The position numbers and the translations under genes were made by a program. 64,000 bases of DNA, from assembly GCA_950295325.1 (NCBI GenBank), contig OX485807.1, positions 45,166,440-45,230,439 of the forward strand. Reading direction: 5' to 3'. A model generated the notes under the pieces. It was given only the letters and a program-made list of their open reading frames with translations, ran no database searches and was not told the origin of the DNA. This document shows positions 1 through 11,643 of the stretch, one piece after another; positions within the stretch are counted from its first letter, which is position 1; each line of letters begins with the position of its first letter. The DNA comes from Polytrichum commune (lineage: Eukaryota > Streptophyta > Polytrichopsida > Polytrichales > Polytrichaceae).

Positions 1-2344
1 TGAACGGAGCGGGTCGCAAGGTCATCACCCTTCAGAGCATAGACGTGTGTTGTACGGCATGGTACATCATTCACGGTGTGTCGAAAGCGGAATTTTATAG
101 ACAAGCCGCGTATGCCAAGGAAGGCCGCCGGTCCCATCACCATGGGAATACGGGCTTAAAGAAACCAAGGGAAGCAACGAGACAAGCAACCGCCACTCTG
201 GCAACCATCATTGTCCCCCTTGCCGATGCAATGCCACACAAAACACGCACACTCGCAACCGGTGAAAAGGTTGTGGAGAAGGTTCTTCCTACAGGCATGA
301 AATGGAAAGACATATTGTTGGACGTAAACGCAGTTGGCGAGAAGGCTGGGTTGGACCCTATTTCGTTGTCGAAACTGAGTGCAATAAAAAAATCTCACTT
401 TAGCGAATACATCACAAAAAGACGAGGCGACAAATTTGCGCGTTGTTCTAAATGCGAGAAGTTGAAACGCCTTCGAGATGCACACACGATGGGGACAGAG
501 TCCTATGCCGCACATCAAATGAACTATTTCAAGCATGTGAACATGCAAGAGGCACACCGTAATGATTACTACACAAATAGAGCTTTGTCCATCTCTAGGC
601 CTTTGGAGGTCCTTACAATCATCCATGACAAAATGGACCATGCCAAAACAACCTCACCATGTTTTGCAAATCGAATCAAAGCCACGGACGGCCTTTTTAA
701 GCTTCCTGTATCGGTTACAGGTGATTTCGATAACAATTGCATTGCATTACCTAAACACAAATTTGTGCTTTAGGTTTGTACTTGGGACCATAGATGTACA
801 GCAGGTGAATTTTTTGGTGTCATAGTTGAATATTAAACCATTGCGTTGGCTTTGCAGGGATGATTGCACATGGACATGGTGATGTCAAGTATGCTCATTA
901 TGCTCTTGATTTGTATCCGGCGGATTCAAACCACACGATAGGGTCATTTGCAAAGCTTTTACGTGATTTGGAGAAACCGCCGTCCTATTCATCAAGATTG
1001 TTATTTGAAAACTCGGGATCAACACCTCTATATGAAGCGGTCTTGGATGGAAGAGATGTATGCGTGCACTCCTTGCCGGAGCCACCAAGTGAAGATGTGA
1101 TTGCCAAGAATTTGCCCCCAACTCTGCGTGTCCAATTGGACAATTGTGCCAAGGACAATAAAAGTAGATATGTTTTTGCATATTGGTCGTTGTTGGTTGC
1201 GAAAGACATTTTCAAGGAGGTTTTTGTGTCCTTTCTATTGGTAGGCCACACGCACGACGATATCGATGCATCTTTTGGGCGGTGGAGCATGAAGTTGCGC
1301 GAGGAGGATTTTCCAACAATCCCATTGTTGATGAAGTCGTACATGGATTTGGAGAACATTCCCGTCATCCCCCATATGATCGAGGAGGTTCCCGACTTCA
1401 AGGCATTTATAGAACCGTATATTCGAAGCGGAGCTCACCGATTGATCGGACATACGAAGGCACAACAATTTCGGTTCTACGTGCGTGACGATGGTGTCCC
1501 CGCCATGCAATACAAGTTGTTGTGCACGTCACAAGACTGGAGCCCGCCGGAGGGTCTCCTTGTATGGCGTGTTGATGGGGAGGGAAGGACGATGTTGCCT
1601 GACGGAGAGCCTAAGCCTTGCAAACCAATACCCATGAAGAATTTGGAGGACATTTGTAAAGGCATATCAGGCTTCATACAATATTGGGAGAGTTTGAGGG
1701 TAGCGGATGTTGGTGGATCGTGTTGGCTTCGTTACGGAAGTTGGATACAATATTGGACACGTGTTCGTGGCGCTTTGGCAAACCTTCATCAAGATACACC
1801 CCTTACTTTAAGGCATGGGTTTTGGCCACAAACACGTGTCAATGTACAAGCTTCGGAGGCTAGTCTTTTGGGAAATGGAGAGGTTCGAGAGGAGTTTGAT
1901 GTGGACGACCATTACGTGGGGCCTGCTAGTAGTCGTCCGCCACCATCTTTCCGCATTGCAGTGGATTGTCATGAAGGTTATATGCTCATTTTGCGTCCTG
2001 GAGATGAGACATATGCAAAGCCAGTGTGGGTGGCAAGAGCTTTGTCCAATCCAAATTTTGTAACTTCCAGCCCTCATTTTCGACAAATACAAGTAGAGTA
2101 CTACCGACCGACAACACGGAATGAAGATGTTGTTCGGCATTATACAGGCTGGGATACAAACCAACACTTTCGGTGGAAGGTGGATTCTGAGCACGGTCCA
2201 TCTTGGGTAGATACAGATTCCATATTCATAGCATGGAAACCACGGAAAAATCATAGTGGATCAGTGTCCATCCCTCAAAAGTACATAACTTTTGCAAAAG
2301 ACAACCTTGCTCGGATCGCAGAAGAAGCAACCCACGTTGAATGA
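1..2344 (+). CDS. A gene of E0: DUF7869-type transposase-like protein, 5' partial
   Basis: This is the coding 3' portion of the transposon A gene, joined as 1-720 and 858-2344. The GT-AG intron 721-857 interrupts a Gly codon (G from 720, GG from 858-859), and the same junction is seen in the three other copies. The visible protein has the Cys-containing DVCC segment, the CSKCEKLKRLRDAH zinc-ribbon-like segment, HDKMDHAKT, then after the intron MIAHGHGDVK, LDNCAKDN and GHTHDDIDASFGRW. The Asp-bearing motifs are typical of RNase-H-fold transposase-like DUF7869 proteins; calling it the transposase is inference. No stop interrupts the visible frame, which ends with THVE and TGA. It is closest to the A gene of C2. 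The start codon is outside the window. Confidence 0.85.
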
Positions 2345-2862
2345 GAAGTTGGTAGGATTGTGTTAGCATGATTATAGTGTAATATGTAATTCGACAAATA
2401 TATATTACTCATATGTGTGCTCCTCAAACTTGGGGCAAAGTTTGGGTAGAGCTTGCGAATGCTATATTGTTTGGGGTTGGATGAATATCCATTTACTATA
2501 TTTCAATGCAGTTGTGAAGTTCATTTTTTTATTAAGTTTGGGACTAAATTTTCCAGTGAAGAAAAATGCATTTATTGCATGTACTTTGTATGTTGCAATG
2601 TCTATATTTTATTGACCATGCTAATAATAGAAATCATTTTATATGTTTCTTGGGTGAAACTAGTTTGGAGTGCTCTACCCAAAGTGTTTTTGTTGATGAA
2701 GTTGATGTTGAGTGCTCTACCATATGTGCTTATGTACACACATAATAGATTTGGGATATTAGAACATATAATATATTTGAGATTGTTCGCAATATAGTTT
2801 CGGAACACGGAATGTTGTTTGATCCATATATTAATTTGAGACTAGAGAAAGTCTCAATTTAA

Positions 2863-2875
2863 CGAATATAGTGTT
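2863..2875 (+). repeat. Right terminal inverted repeat of E0
   Basis: CGAATATAGTGTT is the reverse complement of the AACACTATATTCG left ends of C1 and C2. A short inverted repeat (GAGACT, 5 bases, AAGTCTC) lies just inside at about 2837-2856. The following ATTT (2876-2879) is the candidate 4-bp target duplication. Confidence 0.75.
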
Positions 2876-2886
2876 ATTTGGTTTTG

Positions 2887-3293
2887 TTTACGAACGTGCG
2901 TTCGTAAGTATGTCCATTTGGTCTATCTTTTCGGACATTTGGTTGATTTATCTTTCGTAAGTACATGTGAGTTGTTTTATTGGTGTTCGCAAATTTATAT
3001 TTGTTCTTTAGATATTCGTAGAGGTTCATATTAAAGTTAAGGTTCCATCTGAGTGATATTTTGCGTATATTTACGAACGTGCGTTCGTAAATATAGATCA
3101 TTCCAAAGAAAGTGGAGTGCGTATTTACGAACGCACGTTCGTAAATGGAGGTTCGGTATGCAGTGTATGTCCATTTACGAACGAGCGTTCGTAAATGGAG
3201 GTGGGTATGCAGTGTATGTCCATTTACGAATGAGCGTTCGTAAATGGAGGTGGGTATGCAGTGTATGTCCATTTACGAACGAGCGTTCGTAAA
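2887..3293. repeat. Type I palindrome cluster (6 sites)
   Basis: Sites start at 2887, 3070, 3124, 3174, 3223 and 3272. Each is TTTACGAACG, two free bases, then CGTTCGTAAA, with minor arm changes. The central pairs are TG, TG, CA, AG, AG and AG. The last three lie in a 49-bp tandem unit. By position this matches the cluster upstream of the ParB-like exon in C2 (48690-49239), so it probably belongs to the leader of E1's B gene. Confidence 0.85.
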
Positions 3294-3369
3294 TGTGATG
3301 GTTTTGGGATCCCCTGTCCGTACATATATGTATTCATATATATACGAATACGTGTATATATACATATAT

Positions 3370-4390
3370 GTATATAACTCACTTATTAGCAACTCTGCTT
3401 GCAGCCGTGCCTGCAAATCTTGGTCAGAATGATGCAAATCTTGAATCATAAAGCAATTGAGATGCAGAATGAGATGCAGAATGAAACATGAAGAAGAAAG
3501 TGATAATTCACATTGCATGTAACAAAACAAATTGAATTCAAGAAGCAACATTTTCAGAATGTGAGAGGAGTTGAAAAGGATAACAAATTACATTGAAATG
3601 CTGCACACTTCAAACCCTGCTTCTTCTCTTTCTGAAAATCCCAGAAATCCTCACAACTGCACACTCAATTGCCTTTCAAATGCACACTCAGATAACTCTC
3701 TAATGCAGACCTCAAGCCTTCACAGCTTATATACAAACCCTAGTATACTCCCATGTACACAAAACTCACAAGCTTGTAGCTCTCAAGCTTCTGAACTCTT
3801 AAGCAAACCCTTAACTCTCAAGCTTCCCTAAACTCTCAAGCTTCAACTCTGAAGCTTCCTTAAACTCTGAAGCTTCTAAAGATCACCCTCAAGCTCTCAA
3901 TCCGAAATTCTGAAGCTTTCCTACTCAAGCTCTCAAGCTTTTGAAACTCACAAACTGTCACACTGAAAGCTTTCACAATCTCACAAGCTTTCACAATGAA
4001 AGCTTTCACAAACTCAAAAGCTTTCACACAAGCTCTCAATCTGAAATCTCTCAAAACTTGCAACAAAACTAATTTAAAACTTCAAGACTAAAAAAAGCAA
4101 GAGCTTCGCTCTCTAAGCGCTCCGCTCCTCCTCTCGTCGAAATGACAAATGAGGAGAAGAGGAAGGGGCACGGGGAGGTAGCTGCGTCGCTAGGGTTTCC
4201 CAGCACCTGCCACGTGGCACAACTCCACTGGCTAGGGCTGGGAGGGAGATGGGATGGGGTGGTATGGGAGGTGATGGGAAGGGATGGGATGGGATGGGAA
4301 GGGATGGGATGGGATGGGATGGGATGCGATGGGAGATGGGAGATGGTTGTATATTGGAACCCTTCATGTTATACTCATACTTTGACATAT
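3370..4390. other. Leader or low-complexity block between palindromes and telomere-like repeat
   Basis: No gene was found. The first part is rich in CTCAAGCTT and AAGCTTTCACAA-like words (about 3700-4070). A GC-rich segment follows with the inverted pair AGAGCTTCGCTCT near 4100, then a short GATGG-type minisatellite at about 4228-4330. A comparable block occupies 49300-50340 in C2. In both it lies between the B-side palindromes and the telomere-like repeat, so it may hold the B-gene promoter or leader on the minus strand. A solo LTR is an alternative, but I see no matched ends. Confidence 0.4.
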
Positions 4391-4939
4391 TTATATGTAA
4401 TGGACGCGTTTAGAGCATTAACTTGAAAAGCTTAGTTCAAATACATGAATTTTACTCCTTTTATTTCCTTAGTACCTCTACATTTGGATTCCTTGTAAAC
4501 ATATTTTAGAAAAGTATGCTCAGTTAATTCGTAATAAACAATGCATGTCATTTCCTAGGTTGTCAATGTAGAATCCACCCCCAAAGATATGTATATGGTG
4601 TTTTAAAATATAGTTTATGTAAGAGCTAGATATCTTTCAATTAATTCGATGGTTCCTCAAATAAATATTACATGCAAAAAGGAATTCATAATAATATGAG
4701 ATTGCGGAGAGTTGCTATACGATAGGATGTCAATTCAAGTTCCAATATTAGGTGTTAGCTTGAACTAATGCATTTCTGGAGTGGTCAACTATTTTGCTAG
4801 CATCAACTACGACCTTGCGATGAATGAAGTTAGTGCAATTACAAGGGTTTTTGAGGAGTCAATATTGTTTGTGTGTGTAATGTATCCTAGTAACAATCTA
4901 AAACCTAAACCCAAATACCACATACACAACTTTCACAAA

Positions 4940-4985
4940 CCCTAAACCCCTAAACCCTACCCCCAAACCCTAACCCTAAACCCTA
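4940..4985. repeat. Telomere-like CCCTAAA block in E1
   Basis: A short run of CCCTAAA and CCCTAA variants. Similar blocks lie at equivalent places in C1 (22276) and C2 (50816), and the flanking DNA is alignable with C1 (GTTAGTGCAAT upstream of both). It is therefore part of the element and not a telomere. Confidence 0.8.
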
Positions 4986-6367
4986 CATCCCTGCATCTTT
5001 TTATCTTACCAACCTTTCTTATATGTGGCCATGTTGTTGTCTGAGGGCATGTCAAATTGGTCTACCAATGTTGGTTGGATGGAGAATGCTTAATTCCGTT
5101 CATAACAACTATAATAATTGATAATGATGCCAATTGTTATTTTCACATTCCAAATTAATAGATTTGAGATAAAACTTTGGTTTAGGTGATAAGTGAAATT
5201 TCAAATATTCCCTCTTTCACTTTAATAGTTCTGAGTGAAATTTCATCACACAATCCACAATCTTATTATAATAACATGCATGTCTTAAGACTTCAATTTA
5301 TATCAACACTTTAAGCTATGATGATGCACATCCTTCTCAAAGGATGCAAAACATATATTAATTGTAAGTACATACTATTGTATGCACCATTCCAAATTAA
5401 TAGTGCATTTCCCCAAACCCTAAAAGTCTATTTTCAATAGGACCTCAACTCATTTAATCATGTGTCAACTTAAACTAACAATCGAACAATGCATTCAACT
5501 ATAAATATCACCAATGATCTAATAAACATTTAACCAATGTGTATCCGTACCCTTACAACAAGTGGACGAAAATTCAATTTCCAATAGGACGTCAAACACA
5601 TAATAATTGTAACTATGATTCAACGTTACGGTAGCTAGTATGGTTTCAAGTCTCAATGATCATTACGCTATCATACTATGCAGCATTACAAATTGATTAA
5701 TCCTTCCTACTCATGCCATTTTAATTCCTTATTTTCACACCTAGATACCATTTGAAAAAAGACCTAACTTACATATATTATTAGGTATAATTAGTTCATA
5801 ATGTCCTCAATCTACCCTAGTGCAAGCCATTATGGATTAACCCGATTTTTTAGTTGTATTCATGCACTTGGTGACCATATTACGGTCATTTTTTGATGTG
5901 AAACATATGATACCTATAATTTTAGGGGCGTCCGCAATATGTTCTTAGCCACTCTGACCTCATTGTGTATGTGTGTGTATATGTGTATATATGTATATAT
6001 ATATATATATCTATAACTTCGACATTCATAACTTTATTAGGCATCAATTGTCAATTAACTTGGACTTCATACCTTAGTCGCAAATCATTAAATATTCAAT
6101 GTTAACCATCTCCATATTTAGACATTATGTGTATATGTATATATATATGTATATACATATATTTCGATGAGACCTTGGTCACAACTAAGGTGTACAACCG
6201 ATTTATATATTTTCAATATGTTGGCGTGCATGCAAGGCATGTTCCATACATGACAATGCTATTTATATAATTCCGCATGGATGGAATGGGAGATTGTTAG
6301 GTCAAAGAAGGCGGCGGGAATCCGCTTTTTAAAGAGCATCCAAGGGATTTTGAACCAGCGGGGTGAA
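4986..6367. other. AT-rich non-coding stretch of E1
   Basis: No coding signal. It contains TA/TG microsatellites at about 5965-6010 and 6130-6170, matching AT-rich runs at the same relative place in C1 (22660-22920). The last 100 bases (from about 6270) align with C1 from about 23060, including the shared words GGCGGCGGGAATCCGCTTTT and AAGGGATTTTGAACCA. Confidence 0.6.
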
Positions 6368-6377
6368 GTACTTAAAG
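6368..6377 (+). promoter_or_regulatory. Candidate core promoter of the E1 A gene
   Basis: GTACTTAAAG followed by a C-rich run is conserved with C1 (23151-23160) and resembles GTATAAAG in C2 (52187-52194). It lies just upstream of the palindrome array in all three copies. A TATA-like role is inferred from conservation and position only. Confidence 0.35.
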
Positions 6378-6537
6378 CTCTTCCCCCCACAACAAAGCTC
6401 TTTTCAGCGGTACATGCAAGTGTGCGCTCTACAGACCTCACCGAACGCGCTCAAGCCATTTCGTGTGCGCCAACCCTACACCACCCAGGTACAGTACAGG
6501 CTCTACCTACCGCATATACCGCCGTAAATACCGGAAC

Positions 6538-7789
6538 TTTACGAATGTGCGTTCGTAAAGATGAGAAGCTTCAGGTTTAGATAAACGATTCGGACTTGTA
6601 CATGGCAAGGATTTACGAACGTGCGTTCGTAAATCCCACATGAGAGCATGTTCTGGATTGAGCTACTCATATGGATAGTCACATGCACGTAATCCATGTC
6701 AGTTATTTACGAACGTGCGTTCGTAAATATTCCTTCGAGGACCATGCAAACATATTTGACCCTTATCTATTGGTACCTGATGGTCGGTAATTTACGAACG
6801 TGCGTTCGTAAATCCCACATGAGAGCATGTTTTGGATTGAGCTACTCATGGATAGTCACATGCACATAATCCATGGCAATTATTTACGAACGTGCGTTCG
6901 TAAATATGCCTTCGAGGATCATACATACATATTTGACCCGTATCTATTGGTACATGATGGTCGGTAATTTACGAACGTGCGTTCGTAAATCCCATAGGAG
7001 AGCATGTTTTGGATTGAGCTACTCATGGATAGTCACATGCACATCATCCATGGCATTTATTTATGAACGTGCGTTCGTAAATATGCCTTCGAGGTTCATA
7101 CATACATATTTAACCCCTGTCTATTGGTACCTGATGGTCGGTAATTTACGAACGTGCGTTCGTAAATCCCATAGGAGAGCATGTTCTGGATTGAGCTACT
7201 CATATGGTTAGTCACATGCAAATAATCCATGACAGTCATTTACGAACGTGCGTTCGTAAATATGCCTTCGAGGATCATACATGCTTATTTGACCCGTATC
7301 TATTGGTACTTGATGGTCGGGAATTTACGAACGTGCGTTCGTAAATACATGTCATTATTGTCTACGCATCCAACAACACATCTTCATTCATACACATCAG
7401 TATGGCAGTAATATACGAACACAGAATAGCAAGAAAAATATGCTCATCGCTCGTCCATGAAGGATGTGAACACGGGGTCGCACCCATTTACGAACGTCCG
7501 TTCGTGAATGGGTAGGTACGCAAAAGTCAACATAATCAAATTCACAATATGAAGGTGCTCAGTGTTCAAAATATTGTTGGAGTTGATTCAAGCATCATCT
7601 GCAGATTTACTACTTTTGTGCGTATGGACAAGTGTTCTCTTGTGATAGTATATCGCGCAGGTTCCTAAGTCAATATGGTACTTTGACCTACAAAACCGAT
7701 ATTCCTGAGGGTGCTCTCAGATGAGGTATCTCGAAGGCCGCCGGATGCACATGGAGAATACACTGAGGTCACGAACGCGCGTTCATAAA
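6538..7789. repeat. Type I palindrome array upstream of E1 A gene (12 sites)
   Basis: Sites start at 6538, 6612, 6706, 6791, 6883, 6968, 7070, 7145, 7239, 7324, 7487 and 7768. The central ten lie in a tandem unit of about 177-179 bp that carries two palindromes, nearly all with central TG. The array lies between the candidate promoter and the coding exon, which begins after a 3' splice-site-like TCTAG at 8102-8106. It is therefore probably in a 5' leader intron. Apparent small reading frames here simply translate the palindrome. Confidence 0.85.
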
Positions 7790-8111
7790 TTCGTGTGGCG
7801 TTCTCGGATTTGTGATTTCGTCGTCTGTTGTATGGGGACAGGCGCTGGTCCGAACAGCAGGGCCCTCCTGGACGACTAACGATTGTTCTCCTCTTTGTCC
7901 ATGTATTGTTTACATTAGTGAGGCTCCTAGATGTATGCTTAAAACGTTTTTTTGGGACACGCGTTCGTCTTTGTGCGTGAGGTTCTCCAATGGTGCACCA
8001 AAATTTGTTTGTCAATTTTGGGCCATGTATCTCCACATATATTCTATCCTCTCTTGTATGCATTGCGGTGGTGGTTGGGTTGATCATTTCCTAGTTGTTG
8101 GTCTAGGCGGT

Positions 8112-11100
8112 ATGGCGTTGCATGTGGGTGATAGTTCATTGGAGTTGTCGACGTATGCATCGTCATCCGATGCTGAATGTGAAGTGTCTTCCCCGTCGGC
8201 AGATAGTAATGGTGTGCCGAACGTGAGGGGGGTGTTTGTGGATACATCCTCCCATGAATCTTTGGAAGTCCACGAACAATCTCTGCATTCCGGAGATGAC
8301 CACGATGACATTCCGTTGTGTGCCGGTTTCAGGAGGGAGCAATGGGTTGGCCTTGACGTCGTTCTACTCAACGAGGTTGGTGTCCCGGTGGCAGATGGCA
8401 TATGTAGAAACTCCAATCCCCGTGATTGTGTCGATGCCAACGCCCTAGGTCTCGATGATGTTGGCGTGTGCATCTTGAACTCTTTGCTTCCGCTAGAGGT
8501 CCCGGTGACATGGAGATTTTCCTTGCGTCGATGGCCGCTTCGTCAAGTTCTACATGAGGAAGTGAGTTTGTGGGATCATGAGCGGCGGCATAAGCAAACA
8601 CAATTAGCTTTGTTGGCCAAAACACGTCCTCGCAAAGGCCTCCGTAGATATGATTCCAACCGTGTGCCTCGCGGAGATAAGGAGCGTCGACGGGATCGGC
8701 TTTTGGGGGACGAATCTATCCGTCTAGTGTCCGGCAAGGATTGTTGCGCGAGGAAATGTTGCCAATTTTTCCCGCGGGAGAAAATTAGGTCTCTGCGTCA
8801 AGAGATGTGGCTTGCGGATTTTCGTATGAGGTCGGCTAAGAAACTCGAGGTCCACAGAAATTTGCACCTTGATACATATGGGCATAAGGTGGTGACACTT
8901 AAGAATGTTGATGTGTGTTGTACAACGTGGTATACCATCCACGCCGTCTCCAAGGCTGACTTTTATAGGTTTCGAAAGTATTCATCGTTGGGTCGCCGCT
9001 CTCGATTTCATGGCAACTCGGGCACAAAGAAACCTAGGGAGGCTACACTGCAAGCGTCCGCGACACTATCCACCATCATACTGCCATTGGCCGATGCAAT
9101 GCCCCACAAGACGAGGATATTGTCGTTAGGGGAGAAGGTTGTTCAAATGGTGTTGCCCACGGGCACAAAATGGAAGAACATCTTAACGGACATCAATGAA
9201 GTGGGTCGCATAGCGGGATGTGGGCCCATTTCTTTGTCCAAGTTGAGTGTGATTAAAAACCAGCAGTTTGCGGAATACATTCTGAAAAGACCTGGGGACA
9301 AGTTCGCTAGATGTACGACGTGTGAAAAATACAAAGGTCTTCAAGACGCCCACCTCATAGGCACTGAATCTCATTCCAGACACCAGAAAAAATATATTGA
9401 ACATGTCAACAATCAAGAGGCACACCGTCAAGATTACTATAAGAATCGTGCTCTATCCATAATGAGGCCCACAGAGGTTCTAACAGTCATCTATGATAAA
9501 ATGGACCATGCCAAAACCGCATGCCCTTGTTATGCACGCAAAATAAAGGCCACGGATGGTCTCTTCAAGTTGCCCGTAGCTGTCACAGGTTTGTATGAAA
9601 TCACAACTACGTGTTTAAAGTCTATCCAATTTTCGTGGGTGTGTTTGGCAAATGTCCAACTCCATACATCCGTTTAATGGTTATTTGATTATTTTGGTCA
9701 CGCATCGTTTGTTTTTTCCAGGTATGATTGCCCACGGCCATGGGGACGTAAAATATGCCCATTATGGTTTGGATTTTTACCCTGGGGATGCTAACCACAC
9801 GGTGGGTTCATTTGCAAAACTCTTGCGCGATCTTGAGAAGCCACCGGTACATTCTTCCCGTGCACTTTTTGATGGTTGTGGAACCACATCCCTTTATGAG
9901 GCAGTGCTTGCGGGGAAGGAGGTTTGTATGTCGTCATTGCGAGAACCACCCGGAGAACCCATTTGTGCAAAACCATTGCCTCCAACTCTCCGCGTTCAAC
10001 TTGATAATTGTACGAAGGACAACAAATGTCGATACGTATTTTGTTTTTGGTCATTGCTCGTGGCGAAAGGAATCTTCAAGGAGGTGTTTGTGTCTTTCTT
10101 GATGGTGGGACATACACACGACGACATTGATGCATCATTCGGACGGTGGAGCATGAAGTTGTATGAAGAAGATTTTCCAACCATACCTTTTCTTATGAAA
10201 TCGTATATGGTACTGGACCATATGCCAGTAATTCCGCACTTGATTGAGGAAGTACCAGATTTCAAGGCCTTCATCAAGCCATACATGTTGAAGGGAGGGG
10301 ACCGTTTGGTGGGGCATACCAAAGCACAACAATTCCGATTCTATATAAGGGACGATGGTCTCCCGGCCATGCAATTCAAGCTTTTGTGCACATTTCCTAA
10401 TTGGGGCCCGGATGATGGTATACTCGTATGGCGTCAAGACAATGATGGCAAATGTTTGCTTCCGGATGGGGTTCCAAAGCCTTGCAAACCCGACCCCATG
10501 AGGAATGGGCCGGAAATCATCAAAGGCATATCCGGATTCATTGAATATTGGAAAGAGTTGTGTGAGGACGACATCACTAGACGTGTTAGAGATACTCATG
10601 AACCTTTGATTGCGTATTGGGATCGCATTCGCTCGGCCCTAATGACACTTGGTGGCGACACCCGTACAACTTTAACACAAGGATTTTGGCCACAAAGCCG
10701 TTTAACGGTTGTCGAGTCCGACACCATGTTTTTTAGCAATGGAGACGTTCGTGAAGAGTTCGTAATGGACGAGCATTACGTTGGCCCTGCCCGCAATTGA
10801 CCGGCACCGTCGTTTCGTGTAGGTGTTGATTGCCATGAAGGTTATTTGGTCCTTGTACGAGCAGGGGATGAGGAACATCCCAAGCCAATTTGGTTGGTGA
10901 AAGCATTGTCTTCACCCAATTTTGTTCGAACTAGCCCCAATTTTCGTCAAATTGAGGTGGAATATTGTCGTCCAAGCACTAAAGACCAAAACGTGCTACG
11001 CACTTATTTAGGTTGGGACACCAAAAAGAATTTTAAGTGGACAATGGACTCAGCGTACACACCGGTTTGGATAAACATAGACACTATATTTTGTGCTTGG

Positions 11101-11241
11101 AAGCCGCGTAAAGGTTCCAAAACAAAAACAATGACCATCCCCCAAAAACATATAGATTTTGCCAAAGACAACTTGGCACGTATTGCAGCGGCAGAAAATG
11201 ACGCCGAGAATGGATATGAAACGGAAGATGGAGATGTGTAA
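8112..11241 (+). pseudogene. A gene of E1: DUF7869-type transposase-like protein with one premature stop
   Basis: Exons are 8112-9588 and 9722-11241. The 133-bp GT-AG intron splits a Gly codon as in the other copies. The ATG at 8112 aligns with the C1 start (MDMGDSAFELS) and follows a splice-acceptor-like TCTAG. The order is an acidic N-terminus, an NxxPxDCxDxN segment, a CC-CC cysteine segment (CCARKCCQFFP), HAVSKADFYRF, KFARCTTCEK, YDKMDHAKT, MIAHGHGDVK, LDNCTKDN and GHTHDDIDASFGRW. A TGA at 10798-10800 replaces the Arg that C1 encodes with CGG, consistent with a CpG transition from CGA. The frame then stays open to the normal TAA. It is clearly of the C1 subfamily. Confidence 0.88.
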
Positions 11242-11630
11242 ACATAACATAGGTGGGAGTTAATGGCGAAAAACATGGACGCTTAGTAGACTTGGTTTTT
11301 AATAGACTTAGTGGACTTGTCACATTCCATTGTGGTATACGTTTGGGATGTGCCATCCAAATTCATAAGAGCCTTACTTATGGGATGCGCACCCCAAACT
11401 CTATAATGACATAAACCATTTATTTTTTAGAGTCGATTGTTATTTTCCACATGGAACTCACGTTTTCATTTTAATTGAAATTCTTTATTTTTAGTAATAA
11501 GAATATGCTTTACGTGCGAATTTTTAAATCGTCATGTTCTTGATGTTCCCAATATTCCGTATGCCCACAATATTGGCATCCCAAACTATGGGCATATTTT
11601 ATTTTGAGACTTTCAAAAGTCTCCGATTAA

Positions 11631-11643
11631 CGAATATAGTGTT
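11631..11643 (+). repeat. Right terminal inverted repeat of E1
   Basis: CGAATATAGTGTT, preceded by TCTCCGATTAA as in C1. A GAGACTTT...AAAGTCTC hairpin lies just inside at about 11605-11623. ATAT at 11644-11647 is the expected target duplication. Confidence 0.75.

Larger units (their letters stand above)
1..2875 (+). mobile_element. Right end of composite transposon E0 (type II lineage), left part outside window
   Basis: This is the 3' part of a copy of the large transposon described for C1 and C2. It holds the end of the A gene and a right terminal repeat finishing at 2875. Its A protein and its terminal sequence (GTCTCAATTTAACG just inside the end) match C2 rather than C1 or E1. The four bases after the end are ATTT, the expected target duplication. 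Type I palindromes begin 12 bases later, so E0 appears to have inserted into the neighbouring copy E1. The left end, B module and palindrome array must lie before position 1. Confidence 0.75.
2876..11643 (+). mobile_element. Composite transposon E1 (type I lineage), interrupted by E0
   Basis: From left to right this stretch has a type I palindrome cluster, a CTCAAGCTT-rich leader-like block, a telomere-like block, AT-rich DNA, a promoter-like segment, a type I palindrome array, the A gene and a right terminal repeat ending at 11643. The same order is seen in the right halves of C1 and C2. No B exons or left terminus occur here, and the stretch begins exactly where E0 ends. The simplest reading is that its B half lies left of E0, beyond the window. 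The following ATAT (11644-11647) is the expected target duplication. Confidence 0.65.

Noticed and set aside
2887-3293. CRISPR-like array
   Set aside because: The repeats are perfect palindromes with irregular, often repeated spacers, in a plant-type genome, with no cas genes.
2874-3432. Small frames with repeated YERAFVN or LRTHVRK peptides here and at 6873-7411 and 23267-23826
   Set aside because: These peptides are translations of the type I palindrome in different frames.
3370-4390. Solo LTR
   Set aside because: The composition is LTR-like, but no TG...CA ends, target duplication or second copy with matching borders could be fixed.
4940-4985. Chromosome end
   Set aside because: The CCCTAAA run is short, degenerate and repeated at the same place inside other element copies.
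9589-9721. Intron region of the A genes as coding sequence
   Set aside because: In C1 the intron is in frame and stop-free, but consensus GT-AG borders, divergence between copies and the exact Gly codon repair in all four copies support splicing.
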